Shown piece by piece: positions 50,787-59,478 of a stretch of DNA of 64,000 nt. Both the position numbers and the translations under genes were made by a program. A model generated the notes under the pieces. The model was not told the origin of the DNA, ran no database searches, and was given only the letters and a program-made list of their open reading frames with translations. The DNA comes from Rhizobiaceae bacterium (lineage in GTDB: Bacteria > Pseudomonadota > Alphaproteobacteria > Rhizobiales > Rhizobiaceae), in the NCBI GenBank assembly GCA_023953835.1, contig JAMLJB010000001.1, forward strand, positions 1,116,001 through 1,180,000, given 5' to 3'. The first letter of the stretch is position 1; each line of letters opens with the position of its first letter.

Positions 50787-51710
50787 GTGTGCCTAACGGG
50801 CGGGTGCGGTACTGCATTGTTCGACGTCTTGAGCTTCAGGGGAAACATTCTTCGTTTCGCAGTCGCGCTGCTCGCGCTTCTGCTGCTGTCTGCCTGCACC
50901 ACGACCGAGGCCATGCAGAGCGTCGAGCCTTCTGCGCTGACGTCCACCGAGAATGTGGACGACTCGCCACGCCATGCGGTCGCCGTCGTCGATGCCACAT
51001 CGGGGCGGATGCTCTATTCGATGAACGCGAACGCCCTTCGGCATCCGGCATCGCTTACGAAGATGATGACGCTCTACCTGCTGTTCGAAGCGTTGGAGAG
51101 CCATCGCGTCAATCTCTTCACGATGATTCCAGTTTCAGACCACGCTGCGCGCCAACCTCCGACCAATCTGCGCCTGCGTGCGGGTGACCAGATCGATGTT
51201 CTCACGGCGATCCACGCGTTGACGGTCAAATCGGCCAATGACGTTGCAGTTGCCGTCGGAGAATATCTGGGCGGCAGCGAAGAACAGTTTGCCGCGATGA
51301 TGACCGCCAAGGCGCGCGCAATCGGGATGCGAAACACAACTTTCCGCAACGCATCCGGCCTGCACGACCCCGAGCAGGTGACGACCGCCCGTGACATGGC
51401 TCTGCTCGGCATATCGCTGCGTCGCCGCTTCCCCGACAAGTTCCAGTACTTTTCCGCCACGAGCTTCGACTTCCGGGGCAAGCTCGTGCGCGGCCACAAC
51501 GATCTGCTCGGCAGGGTCGACGGCGTCGACGGCATCAAGACAGGCTATGTCCGCGCATCCGGCTTCAACATAGTCACTTCCGTTCGGTCCGGCGGAAAGA
51601 GCCTTGTCGTCGTGGTGATGGGCGGCCAGACGGCGCGCATCAGGGACGACGAGGTCAAGGGCCTGATCGCAACCTATATGGGCCAACCATCCCTCGCCCT
51701 GCAGCCATAG
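50787..51710 (+). CDS. D-alanyl-D-alanine carboxypeptidase-type lipoprotein
   Basis: 307 residues. Penicillin-binding motifs: SLTK (89-92), SAN (149-151) and KTG (251-253). The N-terminus has a membrane stretch ending LLSACT, a lipobox with Cys at 37, so it is probably anchored in a membrane. Trims pentapeptide stems. The GTG start at 50787 is weakly supported; TTG at 50817 or 50829 would also leave the lipobox intact. Confidence 0.9.
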   Translation: MCLTGGCGTALFDVLSFRGNILRFAVALLALLLLSACTTTEAMQSVEPSALTSTENVDDSPRHAVAVVDATSGRMLYSMNANALRHPASLTKMMTLYLLFEALESHRVNLFTMIPVSDHAARQPPTNLRLRAGDQIDVLTAIHALTVKSANDVAVAVGEYLGGSEEQFAAMMTAKARAIGMRNTTFRNASGLHDPEQVTTARDMALLGISLRRRFPDKFQYFSATSFDFRGKLVRGHNDLLGRVDGVDGIKTGYVRASGFNIVTSVRSGGKSLVVVVMGGQTARIRDDEVKGLIATYMGQPSLALQP

Positions 51711-51813
51711 CGGCGCATGCATTTTGTTCTTGTAATGTTCTAAATAATGTGAGAGCTGTCGGGCTTCAGAGAAGTTGGCGCGTGGCGGCGCTGCCTGAGC
51801 ATGGATTGGGCAG

Positions 51814-53346
51814 ATGGTTTCGCGCGTGCACACGGTCGCCTTTCAGGGCATTGAGGCTTTGCCCGTCGACGTGCAGGTCATGATCGCTCCGGGCAAGGTG
51901 GGCATGCAGATCGTCGGACTGCCCGACAAGGCCGTCGCGGAAAGCCGCGAGCGGGTACAGGCTGCGCTGCATGCGTCGGGCCTTTCCATGCCGGCCAAGC
52001 GCGTCACGATCAACCTTGCTCCCGCCGATCTTCCGAAGGAGGGCAGCCACTATGACCTGCCCATCGCGCTCGGATTGATGGCCGCGATGGGGGCAATCCC
52101 GGCAGACGCCCTTTCCGGCTTCGTCGTCCTGGGAGAGCTGGCGCTCGACGGCACCATCGCGGAAGTCGCGGGCGTGTTGCCCGCCGCGATTGCCGCCAAT
52201 GCGCAGGACCGAGGATTGATCTGCCCCGCCGCCTGTGGCCCGGAAGCGGCATGGGCGGGGACGGATATCGACATTCTCGCGCCGCACAGCCTGATCTCGG
52301 CTGCCAATCACTTTCGCGGAACGCAGGTGCTGTCGCGGCCCGTTCCCTCAATCCAGCATATGGACGCCAAGGCGATGCCCGACCTTGCAGACATAAAGGG
52401 GCAGGAAACTGCGCGCCGCGCGCTCGAAGTGGCGGCGGCCGGCGGGCATAACCTGCTGATGTCTGGGCCGCCCGGTTCGGGCAAATCCATGCTGGCGGCG
52501 CGCCTGCCCTCAATCCTCCCATCGCTGGAACCGCGCGAACTACTGGAAGTGTCGATGATTGCATCGATCGCCGGCCTGCTTGCCGGCGGCAAGCTCAGCG
52601 ACAGGCGACCCTTCAGGGCGCCGCACCATTCTGCGTCGATGGCGGCAATGGTGGGCGGCGGGTCGCGCGCACGTCCCGGTGAAGTTTCTCTCGCCCACAA
52701 CGGCGTGCTGTTCCTGGACGAATTTCCTGAGTTTTCGCCTGCCGTGCTCGATTCCCTGCGGCAGCCTCTCGAAACAGCCGAATGCATGATCGCCCGCGCA
52801 AACCACCGCGTTTCCTACCCGGCGCGCATCCAGCTCGTGGCGGCCATGAACCCTTGCCGATGCGGCATGGCGGGTGAGCCGGGTCATACCTGCGCGCGTG
52901 GGCCCCGCTGCCAGAGCGAATATCAGGCCCGAATCTCGGGGCCGTTGCTCGACCGGCTCGACATTCGGGTGGATGTGCCGGCGGTTTCCGCATCGGACCT
53001 CGTCCGTCCCGGACGTAGTGAAACGAGCGCGGCGGTCGCCGAAAGGGTGGCGCGGGCACGCGCAGCGCAGCGCACCCGCTATGCCGCGCTCGGCGTTCCC
53101 CTCGCCACGAACGCGCATTGCTCGGCATCCCTGATCGAGCAGGTAGCCGCGCCGGATGGTCCCGGCATGGCGCTCTTGTCCGATGCAAGCGAAAAGCTCG
53201 GCTTCTCCGCCCGCGCCTATCATCGGGTGCTTCGGGTGGCGCGAACGCTGGCCGATCTTGACGGCAGCGCCGGCGTCGGGCGCATCCATCTTGCCGAGGC
53301 GATATCCTATCGCTTGCCGAGCGAACGGATGATGCAGGCCGCCTGA
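51814..53346 (+). CDS. comM: YifB/ComM-family Mg-chelatase-like AAA+ ATPase
   Basis: 510 residues. N-terminal ChlI-like domain, Walker A SGPPGSGKSM (near 217), Walker B VLFLDEFPEF, and MNPCRCG with C-x3-x-GH-type zinc pattern, then a C-terminal helical domain. In Vibrio ComM is a branch-migration helicase for natural transformation; YifB is wider. ATG; free-standing. Confidence 0.95.
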   Translation: MVSRVHTVAFQGIEALPVDVQVMIAPGKVGMQIVGLPDKAVAESRERVQAALHASGLSMPAKRVTINLAPADLPKEGSHYDLPIALGLMAAMGAIPADALSGFVVLGELALDGTIAEVAGVLPAAIAANAQDRGLICPAACGPEAAWAGTDIDILAPHSLISAANHFRGTQVLSRPVPSIQHMDAKAMPDLADIKGQETARRALEVAAAGGHNLLMSGPPGSGKSMLAARLPSILPSLEPRELLEVSMIASIAGLLAGGKLSDRRPFRAPHHSASMAAMVGGGSRARPGEVSLAHNGVLFLDEFPEFSPAVLDSLRQPLETAECMIARANHRVSYPARIQLVAAMNPCRCGMAGEPGHTCARGPRCQSEYQARISGPLLDRLDIRVDVPAVSASDLVRPGRSETSAAVAERVARARAAQRTRYAALGVPLATNAHCSASLIEQVAAPDGPGMALLSDASEKLGFSARAYHRVLRVARTLADLDGSAGVGRIHLAEAISYRLPSERMMQAA

Positions 53347-53437
53347 TGCTCCTTGCAGCGCCTTCAGATTGGACTTGCATTGTCGCCATTCATCGGCATC
53401 GTGCCGGGCACGAACGCGTGACGACGGGACAATTGCC

Positions 53438-54514
53438 TTGACCAGTTTTGCCTTCTCCGCAGCGGGCGTCTCAGTCGCGGTCGATCTGTCGGTCGGGCAT
53501 ATTGCCGATTTCGCCATAGAAGAGGGTGAGCGCATGCTGCGCCCGCTTCACCGCGCCCCGTGGATCGGGGAGAAAGGCCTGCCCGCGGACATCGCGCCAG
53601 GGCTTGAACGCCTGTCCGGAGATTTCCTGTGCGCGCCATTTTCCCGTAGCGATGTCGAGGAAGCGCCCGGGCACGGCTGGTCGGCGAACAGTCCCTGGAT
53701 CGTAACGTCCAGCTCGGCTATTCCCGGCGGCTGGCGGGCCACGCTCGAGCTGGTCCGGCCTGTTCTCGGCGCCACGATCCGAAAAACGCTGACGCTTCGC
53801 GACAACCACCCTTTCCTCTATCAGGAGCACAGCATTGAAGGCGGCCTTGGCGAACTGCCTGTCTCACATCATGCGATGAGCATTATGGCGCGGGGCGGAA
53901 CGCTGGCATTTTCCCCCAAGAAATATGCGGAAACACCCGACACGCCGCTGGAACCCGATGCCGCCCGTGGACGCTCCATGCTGGCCTATCCGGCGCGCAG
54001 CGAGGAGCTCCACCGTTTTCCGACGCGGGACGGCGGCGCGACAGACCTCGCCCGATACCGCGCCGGGGATCTGCGCGAGGATTTCCTGACGCTTGTCGAG
54101 CAACCGGAAAACGCGCTGGGATGGACAGCACTTTCGCGCGCGGCGGAAGGCGATCTCGTACTCGTGCTCAAGAACCCTCGCGAGCTGCCGGTGACAATGT
54201 TGTGGTACTCAAATGGCGGGCGGCAATACGCACCATGGAATGGCCGTCATCTTGGGGTTCTGGGCATCGAGGATGGACGCACGGCGGTGGGTCATCGCGC
54301 TTCCATCGAGGAGAACAGCCTCAAGGCCGAGGGCATTCCGACAAGCTTCCGCCTGACGCCGGAGGGAACGGTCAAATTCCGTCATGTGATCGGCGCGCTG
54401 CCGATTCAGGCCCTGCCCCAGTCCGTCGAGTTGGTGGAGGACGGACTTGAACTGACGATCGAGGGCGTCAGGACGACCGCCCCGTTCGATACGAAGTTTC
54501 TGCAAGGAGTCTAG
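53438..54514 (+). CDS. galactose-mutarotase-like protein
   Basis: 358 residues of beta-rich sequence: SVGHIADFAIEEGERMLRPL, PWIVTSSSAIPGGWRATLEL, PFLYQEHSIEGG and VSHHAMSIMARGG resemble aldose-1-epimerase-like sugar binding proteins. A TTG at 53438 (LTSFAFSAAGVS) is the best start; no ATG lies at the expected point. Followed by a sugar-kinase-like gene 24 bases on. Substrate not known. Confidence 0.7.
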   Translation: MTSFAFSAAGVSVAVDLSVGHIADFAIEEGERMLRPLHRAPWIGEKGLPADIAPGLERLSGDFLCAPFSRSDVEEAPGHGWSANSPWIVTSSSAIPGGWRATLELVRPVLGATIRKTLTLRDNHPFLYQEHSIEGGLGELPVSHHAMSIMARGGTLAFSPKKYAETPDTPLEPDAARGRSMLAYPARSEELHRFPTRDGGATDLARYRAGDLREDFLTLVEQPENALGWTALSRAAEGDLVLVLKNPRELPVTMLWYSNGGRQYAPWNGRHLGVLGIEDGRTAVGHRASIEENSLKAEGIPTSFRLTPEGTVKFRHVIGALPIQALPQSVELVEDGLELTIEGVRTTAPFDTKFLQGV

Positions 54515-54538
54515 CTTCGAATACCGGAGGAGGTTTCG

Positions 54539-55147
54539 ATGTCGGAGATAGCACATATCGCCTCAGCCATTTTCAAGCACGCGCCCCGGGATGGCCGCTG
54601 CATAGTGGCAATCGCAGGTCCGCCGGGTTCGGGCAAATCGACGGTCTCCGCCGCGCTGGTCGACTTGTTTCCTTCGCGGAGCGCCATCGTGGTGCCGATG
54701 GATGGATTTCATTTCGACGACGCCGTGCTTGAGGAACGCGGCTTGCGCAACCGAAAGGGTGCGCCCGAAACATTCGACTATGCCGGTTTCGAGCATTTGC
54801 TGCGGCGCATTCGCGCTGGAGAGGAGGACATTGCGATTCCCGTTTTCGACCGGAACATGGAACTAGCGCGAGCCGGCGCATCGATCATCGGAGCCGAAAA
54901 TCGGTTCATCCTCGTTGAAGGCAATTACCTCCTGCTGGACGAGAAGCCATGGTCGGGACTGGCTTCTCTGTTCGATTTCACCATTTTTCTCGATGTGCCG
55001 CCGGATGAGCTCGAGCGCCGACTTCTCCAGCGCTGGCGCGATCACGGGCGAGACGAGGCCGAGGGCCGCGCATGGGTGGACTCAAATGATTTGCCGAATG
55101 TCAACCGAGTTCTTCTGCACAGACGCGCTGCTGACTTGACGATCTGA
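54539..55147 (+). CDS. FrcK-like nucleoside/sugar kinase
   Basis: 202 residues. Walker A AGPPGSGKST, PMDGFHFDD, and FDRNMELARAG; the layout is that of uridine-kinase/PanK-related FrcK, found with rhizobial fructose transport. ATG after GGAGGAGG. With the mutarotase-like gene upstream it suggests a small sugar module. Substrate cannot be read from sequence. Confidence 0.85.
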   Translation: MSEIAHIASAIFKHAPRDGRCIVAIAGPPGSGKSTVSAALVDLFPSRSAIVVPMDGFHFDDAVLEERGLRNRKGAPETFDYAGFEHLLRRIRAGEEDIAIPVFDRNMELARAGASIIGAENRFILVEGNYLLLDEKPWSGLASLFDFTIFLDVPPDELERRLLQRWRDHGRDEAEGRAWVDSNDLPNVNRVLLHRRAADLTI

Positions 55148-55235
55148 TTCGCAAGGCTGATTCTCCCCGAATCACCGCGCGATTTGGTCGCAGGTGACGA
55201 TCGAGGGTGGAGCCATTTCGACAAAGGAGAGTTCG

Positions 55236-55661
55236 ATGGCAAAGCAGGCGACGAAGGCTGCTGGCGGAAAAAGCGCAGCCAAGGGGACGGCGAAGCCGGC
55301 CGCAAAGACCACCAAGGCGGCTGCCGCAAAGCCGGCCGCTGCGAAGACCAAGCAAGTGACCAAAGCTGCAGCGAAGCCAGCCGCCAAGGCAACGGCCAAG
55401 CCCGCAGCAAAGCCGGCTGCGAAAGCACCGGCCAAGAAGGCGGCCCCGAAGCCCGTGGCGGCAAAGGCGAAAACACCCGCAAAAGCCAAGGCCCCAGCAA
55501 AGGTTTCGGCAAAGCCCGCCGCCAAGTCAAATGGCGCGGCGGCAACCGTGGCCAAGACGGCAAAGAAGGCAGTCAAGACAGTGAAGAAAACCGCCAAGAG
55601 CGCCGTGGCAGCGGTCGTCTCGGCGGTTGGAGCCAAGAAAAGCGCATCCAAAAAGGCATGA
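55236..55661 (+). CDS. Lys/Ala/Pro-rich histone-H1-like protein
   Basis: 141 residues: MAKQATKAAGGKSAAKG, then many AKPAAK/AKAPAKK repeats and a C-terminal VAKTAKKAVKTVKKTA. Strongly basic, low complexity, like HctB or AlgP DNA-binding tails. ATG at 55236 after AAAGGAGAG. Probably non-specific nucleoid binding. Codon use remains GC-rich like neighbours. Repeats are imperfect. Confidence 0.83.
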   Translation: MAKQATKAAGGKSAAKGTAKPAAKTTKAAAAKPAAAKTKQVTKAAAKPAAKATAKPAAKPAAKAPAKKAAPKPVAAKAKTPAKAKAPAKVSAKPAAKSNGAAATVAKTAKKAVKTVKKTAKSAVAAVVSAVGAKKSASKKA

Positions 55662-55717
55662 CCCCGGCCCGGCGCGACCGGACCGACAGGCGTGCATATC
55701 TGGATGTCGCCCTTGGA

Positions 55718-55737
55718 GCGGAGCGCGAATGCTCCGC
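55718..55737 (+). terminator. terminator-like hairpin after the H1-like gene
   Basis: GCGGAGC / GCTCCGC stem with a GCGAAT loop, followed by GTAATTTTA. Lies between convergent genes (H1-like and GST). The T run is short. Confidence 0.5.
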
Positions 55738-55752
55738 GTAATTTTACGCCCC

Positions 55753-56457
55753 CTATCCGCGCGGAGGAACGACGAGCCCTGCCTGTGAAGCCGGGCGCGC
55801 GAGCGCACGCTCAAGCCAGGCCTCAACGTTCTTGAGATTGTCCAGGCCGAGTATGTCGCCGGCTTCATAGACCACCTTGGCGCCCCGCACCCATGGAAAG
55901 ATCGCGATGTCGGCGATTGTGTACTGGTCACCCATGATCCAGTTGCGACCCGCCAGCCGCTGGTCGAGCACGCCGAGCAGACGTTTTGCCTCGTCGCGAT
56001 AGCGATTGAGGGGCCGCTTGTCCTCGATCTCGCGACCGGCAAATTTGTAGAAGAAGCCGAACTGGCCGAACATCGGCCCGATGGCGGCCATCTGAAAGAA
56101 GAGCCATTGCAGCGTTTCGTAGCGGGCGGCCGGATCGGCGGGCAGCAGCTTTCCGGTCTTTTCCGCCAGATAGACCAGGATCGCCCCGGATTCGAACAGC
56201 CCAATCGGCTTGCCGTCCGGTCCGTGCGGATCGACTATGGCCGGTATCTTTCCATTCGGATTGAGCGAGAGGAAAGGTTCGGTCCACGTTTCATTCTTGG
56301 TTATGTCGACCTTGTGCGCCTCGTATGGCAGGCCGACTTCCTCAAGCATCACCGAAACCTTCACGCCGTTCGGCGTTGGAAAGGAATAAAGCTGGATCCG
56401 GTCGGGATGCTGCGCGGGCCAGCGCGCCGAGATGGGAAATGAAAGAAGATCGGTCAT
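55753..56457 (-). CDS. glutathione S-transferase, YghU/YfcG-like
   Basis: 234 residues starting MTDLLSFPISARWPAQHPD. Thioredoxin-fold N-domain with TPNGVKVSVMLEEVGLPYE and NPNGKIPAIVD, then an all-helical domain with MGDQYTIADIAIFPW. YghU/YfcG relatives have disulfide reductase activity using glutathione. 28 bases after the ketosynthase on the same strand. Confidence 0.92.
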   Translation of the reverse strand: MTDLLSFPISARWPAQHPDRIQLYSFPTPNGVKVSVMLEEVGLPYEAHKVDITKNETWTEPFLSLNPNGKIPAIVDPHGPDGKPIGLFESGAILVYLAEKTGKLLPADPAARYETLQWLFFQMAAIGPMFGQFGFFYKFAGREIEDKRPLNRYRDEAKRLLGVLDQRLAGRNWIMGDQYTIADIAIFPWVRGAKVVYEAGDILGLDNLKNVEAWLERALARPASQAGLVVPPRG

Positions 56458-56485
56458 TCGTGCGGTTCTTTCGTGTGAGATTACA

Positions 56486-57697
56486 TCACACCGAGGTGAA
56501 GGCCACCACGGCATTCGTCCCCCCGAACGCGAACGCGTTGCTTATCGCGGCCTTCACGGGCCGGGCGCGCGCAATGTTCGGCGTTACGTCGAGATCGCAT
56601 TCAGGGTCTTTCTCGCGATAGTTCGCAGTCGGAGGAACGATGCCGTCCCTGATTGCCATTATGCACGCAATCGCCTCGATGGCGCCGGACGCGCCTAGGC
56701 AATGCGCGTGCATTGACTTGGTCGACGAGACAGACAGCCCGTCGGCATATGCGCCGAACACCGACCTTATTGCTGTCGTCTCGATCTGGTCATTGGCTTT
56801 GGTTCCTGTGCCGTGAGCGTTGACATAGTCTATGTCAGCAGGCCCAAGCCCGGCATCCGTGAGGCAGGCGCGCATCGCGGCGGCGGGACCTTCGACCGTT
56901 GGCGAAACGATATCGGCGGCGTCCGCCGAAAGCCCTGCCCCGGCAAATTCCGCCAATATCTTCGCTCCACGCGCACGGGCATGCTCGTAGCTCTCAAGGA
57001 CCAGTACGGCGGAGCCTTCCCCGAGAACGAGCCCGTCACGGTCGTTGGAGAACGGGCGGCAGGTTTCGCGCGCAAGAGCGCGAAGTGCTTCCCAGCCTTT
57101 GACGACACCGTAAACCAGAGGCGCATCGGTGCCGCCGGCCAGCATGACGTCCGCCCGGCCCAGCCGAATCTGGTCGGCGGCGGCGGAAAATGCGTGGTTC
57201 GATGAAGCACAAGCGGAGGTGACGCCGAAAACCGGGCCGCGCAATCCGTGAATCATGCTGACCTGCCCGGCAGCCGCGCTCGGCATGATGCGAGGGACAC
57301 AGAATACGCTTGCCCGTGTCCTGCCTTCGGTGAGAAGGCCGAAATAGTTATCGTCCGCCGTCTCTGCCCCGAAGATTCCGGTTCCGATGACCGCACCTAT
57401 CCGGTTGCTCTCCGCCTCACCGACGAAAATATCCGCATTGCGCAGTGCCTCGCCTGCCGCCATTGCCGCCAGCAAGGCGAAACGGTCGATTGCGACCAGT
57501 TTGCGACGGTCGACGTTCCATTCTGGAAGGCTCTTGATTTCAGCGCCGATTCGCGACTTCGCATCGCGGATCAGCGGTGTCGTCAGCTCGCCAATGCCGC
57601 ACCTGCCGGCTTTCATCGCGTCCCATATCGCGGGCACATCGGTTCCGAGCGCGCACAGCCCGCCCATGCCGGTAACAACGATCCGCTGGCGCTGCAC
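56486..57697 (-). CDS. NodE-like beta-ketoacyl-ACP synthase
   Basis: 403 residues from GTG at 57697 ([19 protein letters not shown]), one base after the ACP stop. Catalytic Cys 163 in [10 protein letters not shown], His 295 in [11 protein letters not shown] and His 332 in [14 protein letters not shown]. The text is strongly like rhizobial NodE ([37 protein letters not shown], HxHCLGA), which elongates polyunsaturated acyl chains for Nod factors. Here no nod genes are visible, so it probably makes a special acyl chain for another lipid. Confidence 0.88.
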   Translation of the reverse strand: MQRQRIVVTGMGGLCALGTDVPAIWDAMKAGRCGIGELTTPLIRDAKSRIGAEIKSLPEWNVDRRKLVAIDRFALLAAMAAGEALRNADIFVGEAESNRIGAVIGTGIFGAETADDNYFGLLTEGRTRASVFCVPRIMPSAAAGQVSMIHGLRGPVFGVTSACASSNHAFSAAADQIRLGRADVMLAGGTDAPLVYGVVKGWEALRALARETCRPFSNDRDGLVLGEGSAVLVLESYEHARARGAKILAEFAGAGLSADAADIVSPTVEGPAAAMRACLTDAGLGPADIDYVNAHGTGTKANDQIETTAIRSVFGAYADGLSVSSTKSMHAHCLGASGAIEAIACIMAIRDGIVPPTANYREKDPECDLDVTPNIARARPVKAAISNAFAFGGTNAVVAFTSV

Positions 57698-57698
57698 G

Positions 57699-57956
57699 TC
57701 AGGCGTTCTTCTTTTCGACGAGGGCACGAACCGCGGCAACCATATCGCCGACATTTTTCAGGCGGTTCCACGCGTCCACCGTATTCATCTCGATCTCGAT
57801 TCCGTAGGCTTCCTCGACGTCGAAAATGATCTCGGTCAATTCAAGCGAATGAATCCCTAGCGCGGTAAGCTCGGTCTGCGGCGTGATTTCGCCGATCTCA
57901 GGATCGGCATGTTCCTGAATTTTTGCGATGATGTCCCGGGTCAGTTCGTCTGTCAT
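57699..57956 (-). CDS. NodF-like acyl carrier protein with GIHSL carrier motif
   Basis: 85 residues. The sequence [17 protein letters not shown] and [21 protein letters not shown] matches NodF closely. The 4'-phosphopantetheine serine is S37, but the residue before it is His (codon CAT) where nearly all ACPs have Asp. It pairs with the NodE-like synthase one base downstream. A normal ATG follows GGGGGAC. Confidence 0.9.
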   Translation of the reverse strand: MTDELTRDIIAKIQEHADPEIGEITPQTELTALGIHSLELTEIIFDVEEAYGIEIEMNTVDAWNRLKNVGDMVAAVRALVEKKNA

Positions 57957-58050
57957 GCAATTCGTCCCCCGCGGTATTCTACCTGCCAAATGTCAACAGG
58001 TGCATCCCTCTATAGAAACCGCGCCTCCATGGTGCAACACATTCGGAAAA

Positions 58051-58071
58051 GGCCCCGCCGGAGGCGGAGCC
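58051..58071 (-). terminator. terminator after csbD
   Basis: On the minus strand GGCTCCGCC / GGCGGGGCC (one wobble) with a 3-base loop, then TTTT. It lies 30 bases after the csbD stop and before the ACP gene. Confidence 0.7.
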
Positions 58072-58100
58072 TTCAACCATCGGCCTGAGACGGTTTCCTG

Positions 58101-58298
58101 TCAGTGGCCGGAAAGCCAGCCGTCTATTTCAGCTTCCACCTCGTCCTGCGTTTGCCCGTAGCGTTCCTGAAGCCGTCCGGCGAGTTCGCGGCGCTTGCCT
58201 TTGATGACGTCAAGATCGTCATCGGTAAGCTTGCCCCACTGCTGCTGAACCTTGCCCTTGAATTGCTCCCAATTGCCTTCGATGCGGTCCCAGTTCAT
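58101..58298 (-). CDS. CsbD-family stress protein
   Basis: 65 residues starting MNWDRIEGNWEQFKGKVQQ after AGGAGATC. Typical CsbD repeat pattern with DDDLDVIKGKRRELAGRLQERYG. General-stress protein family of unknown biochemistry. Preceded by an EcfG-type promoter. Confidence 0.95.
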   Translation of the reverse strand: MNWDRIEGNWEQFKGKVQQQWGKLTDDDLDVIKGKRRELAGRLQERYGQTQDEVEAEIDGWLSGH

Positions 58299-58351
58299 GT
58301 GAGATCTCCTGATATCTGTTCGTTGCGGCGCTCTTTGCGCGCTGTGAAAGA

Positions 58352-58376
58352 AACGCGACATCTCAAGATATGTTCC
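58352..58376 (-). promoter_or_regulatory. EcfG (RpoE2-type) promoter of csbD
   Basis: On the minus strand GGAAC, a 16-base spacer, then CGTT, the consensus of the alphaproteobacterial general stress sigma factor EcfG. Ends 53 bases before the csbD start. Confidence 0.8.
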
Positions 58377-58474
58377 GGATTGCCTGCGGCGGCGGGGCGC
58401 GGCAAAGCCACTTTGCCTGCATCGCGAAAGAGATTATGAACAGGCAACGCACCCACAGTTCAAGGACGCTTTCG

Positions 58475-59449
58475 ATGACCGAAATCCTGCAAACCCCAAA
58501 GCTCGTCACGGTTTTCGGGGGCGCCGGTTTCCTTGGCCGCCATGTTGTCCGCGCATTGGCGCGGCGCGGCTATCTGGTGCGCGCCGCATGCCGAAGGCCC
58601 GACCTTGCAGGCTACCTGCAACCGCTCGGCAATGTGGGCCAGATCCAGGCCGTGCAGGCCAACCTTCGGGTGCGCTGGTCGGTCGATCGCGCGGTGCAGG
58701 GCGCTGCCCATGTGGTCAACCTTGTCGCAATCATGCACGAGAGCGGACGCCAGACCTTCGACGCGGTGCATGATTTCGGCGCGCGGGCCGTGGCCGAGGC
58801 GGCGCGGTCGGTCGGCGCGGGCCTGACGCATGTTTCGGCCATCGGCGCGGACAAAGATTCCGCATCCGACTACGCGCGCACGAAGGCGCTCGGCGAGATC
58901 GCCGTGAAAGAAACGATCAAGGATGCGGTCATCATTCGACCGTCGATCATTTTCGGACCGGAGGATTCATTCTTCAACCGGTTCGCGAACATGGCGCGCT
59001 TCTCACCCTTCCTGCCTCTCATCGGCGGCGGAGAAACAAAATTCCAGCCGGTTTTCGTGGGCGATGTGGCTGAAGCGATCGCGCGGTCCGTGGACGGAAG
59101 CGTTGCGGGCGGCAAGGCCTATGAACTGGGCGGCCCGCAGCAACTCACCTTCCGGCAGTGCATGGAAACCATGCTCGAAACAATCGACCGCAAGCGCCTC
59201 TTCGTCCCTGTTCCGTGGTGGCTGGCGGAGCTTCAGGGAAGCGTGCTGGGCATGCTGCCGAATCCGCTGCTGACGAAAGATCAGGTCATTCTCCTGCGCT
59301 CCCACAATGTCGTGTCGAAAAAGGCCGAGAAGGACGGGCGAACTTTCGCAGGGCTCGGCATGACGCCGACCTCGGTCGGCGCAGTCCTTCCAAGTTACCT
59401 TTGGCGCTATCGCGCCGCCGGCCAGTTCACGCGAAAGAACGAAGCATAG
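58475..59449 (+). CDS. complex I NDUFA9-like NAD(P)-binding protein
   Basis: 324 residues from MTEILQTPKLVTVFGGAGFLGR; Rossmann GGAGFLG near 16, YARTKALGE as the SDR-like Y-x3-K, and FQPVFVGDVAEAIARS. Matches the alphaproteobacterial homologues of mitochondrial NDUFA9, an accessory subunit of complex I. Divergent from csbD. Confidence 0.9.
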   Translation: MTEILQTPKLVTVFGGAGFLGRHVVRALARRGYLVRAACRRPDLAGYLQPLGNVGQIQAVQANLRVRWSVDRAVQGAAHVVNLVAIMHESGRQTFDAVHDFGARAVAEAARSVGAGLTHVSAIGADKDSASDYARTKALGEIAVKETIKDAVIIRPSIIFGPEDSFFNRFANMARFSPFLPLIGGGETKFQPVFVGDVAEAIARSVDGSVAGGKAYELGGPQQLTFRQCMETMLETIDRKRLFVPVPWWLAELQGSVLGMLPNPLLTKDQVILLRSHNVVSKKAEKDGRTFAGLGMTPTSVGAVLPSYLWRYRAAGQFTRKNEA

Positions 59450-59478
59450 GACCGCTCGATTCTTTCCTGCCTGATGGC

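Noticed and set aside
55236..55661. Possible tandem DNA repeats or CRISPR
   Set aside because: The repetition is at the protein level (AKPAAK-like) with variable DNA; there are no equal spacers or palindromic direct repeats.
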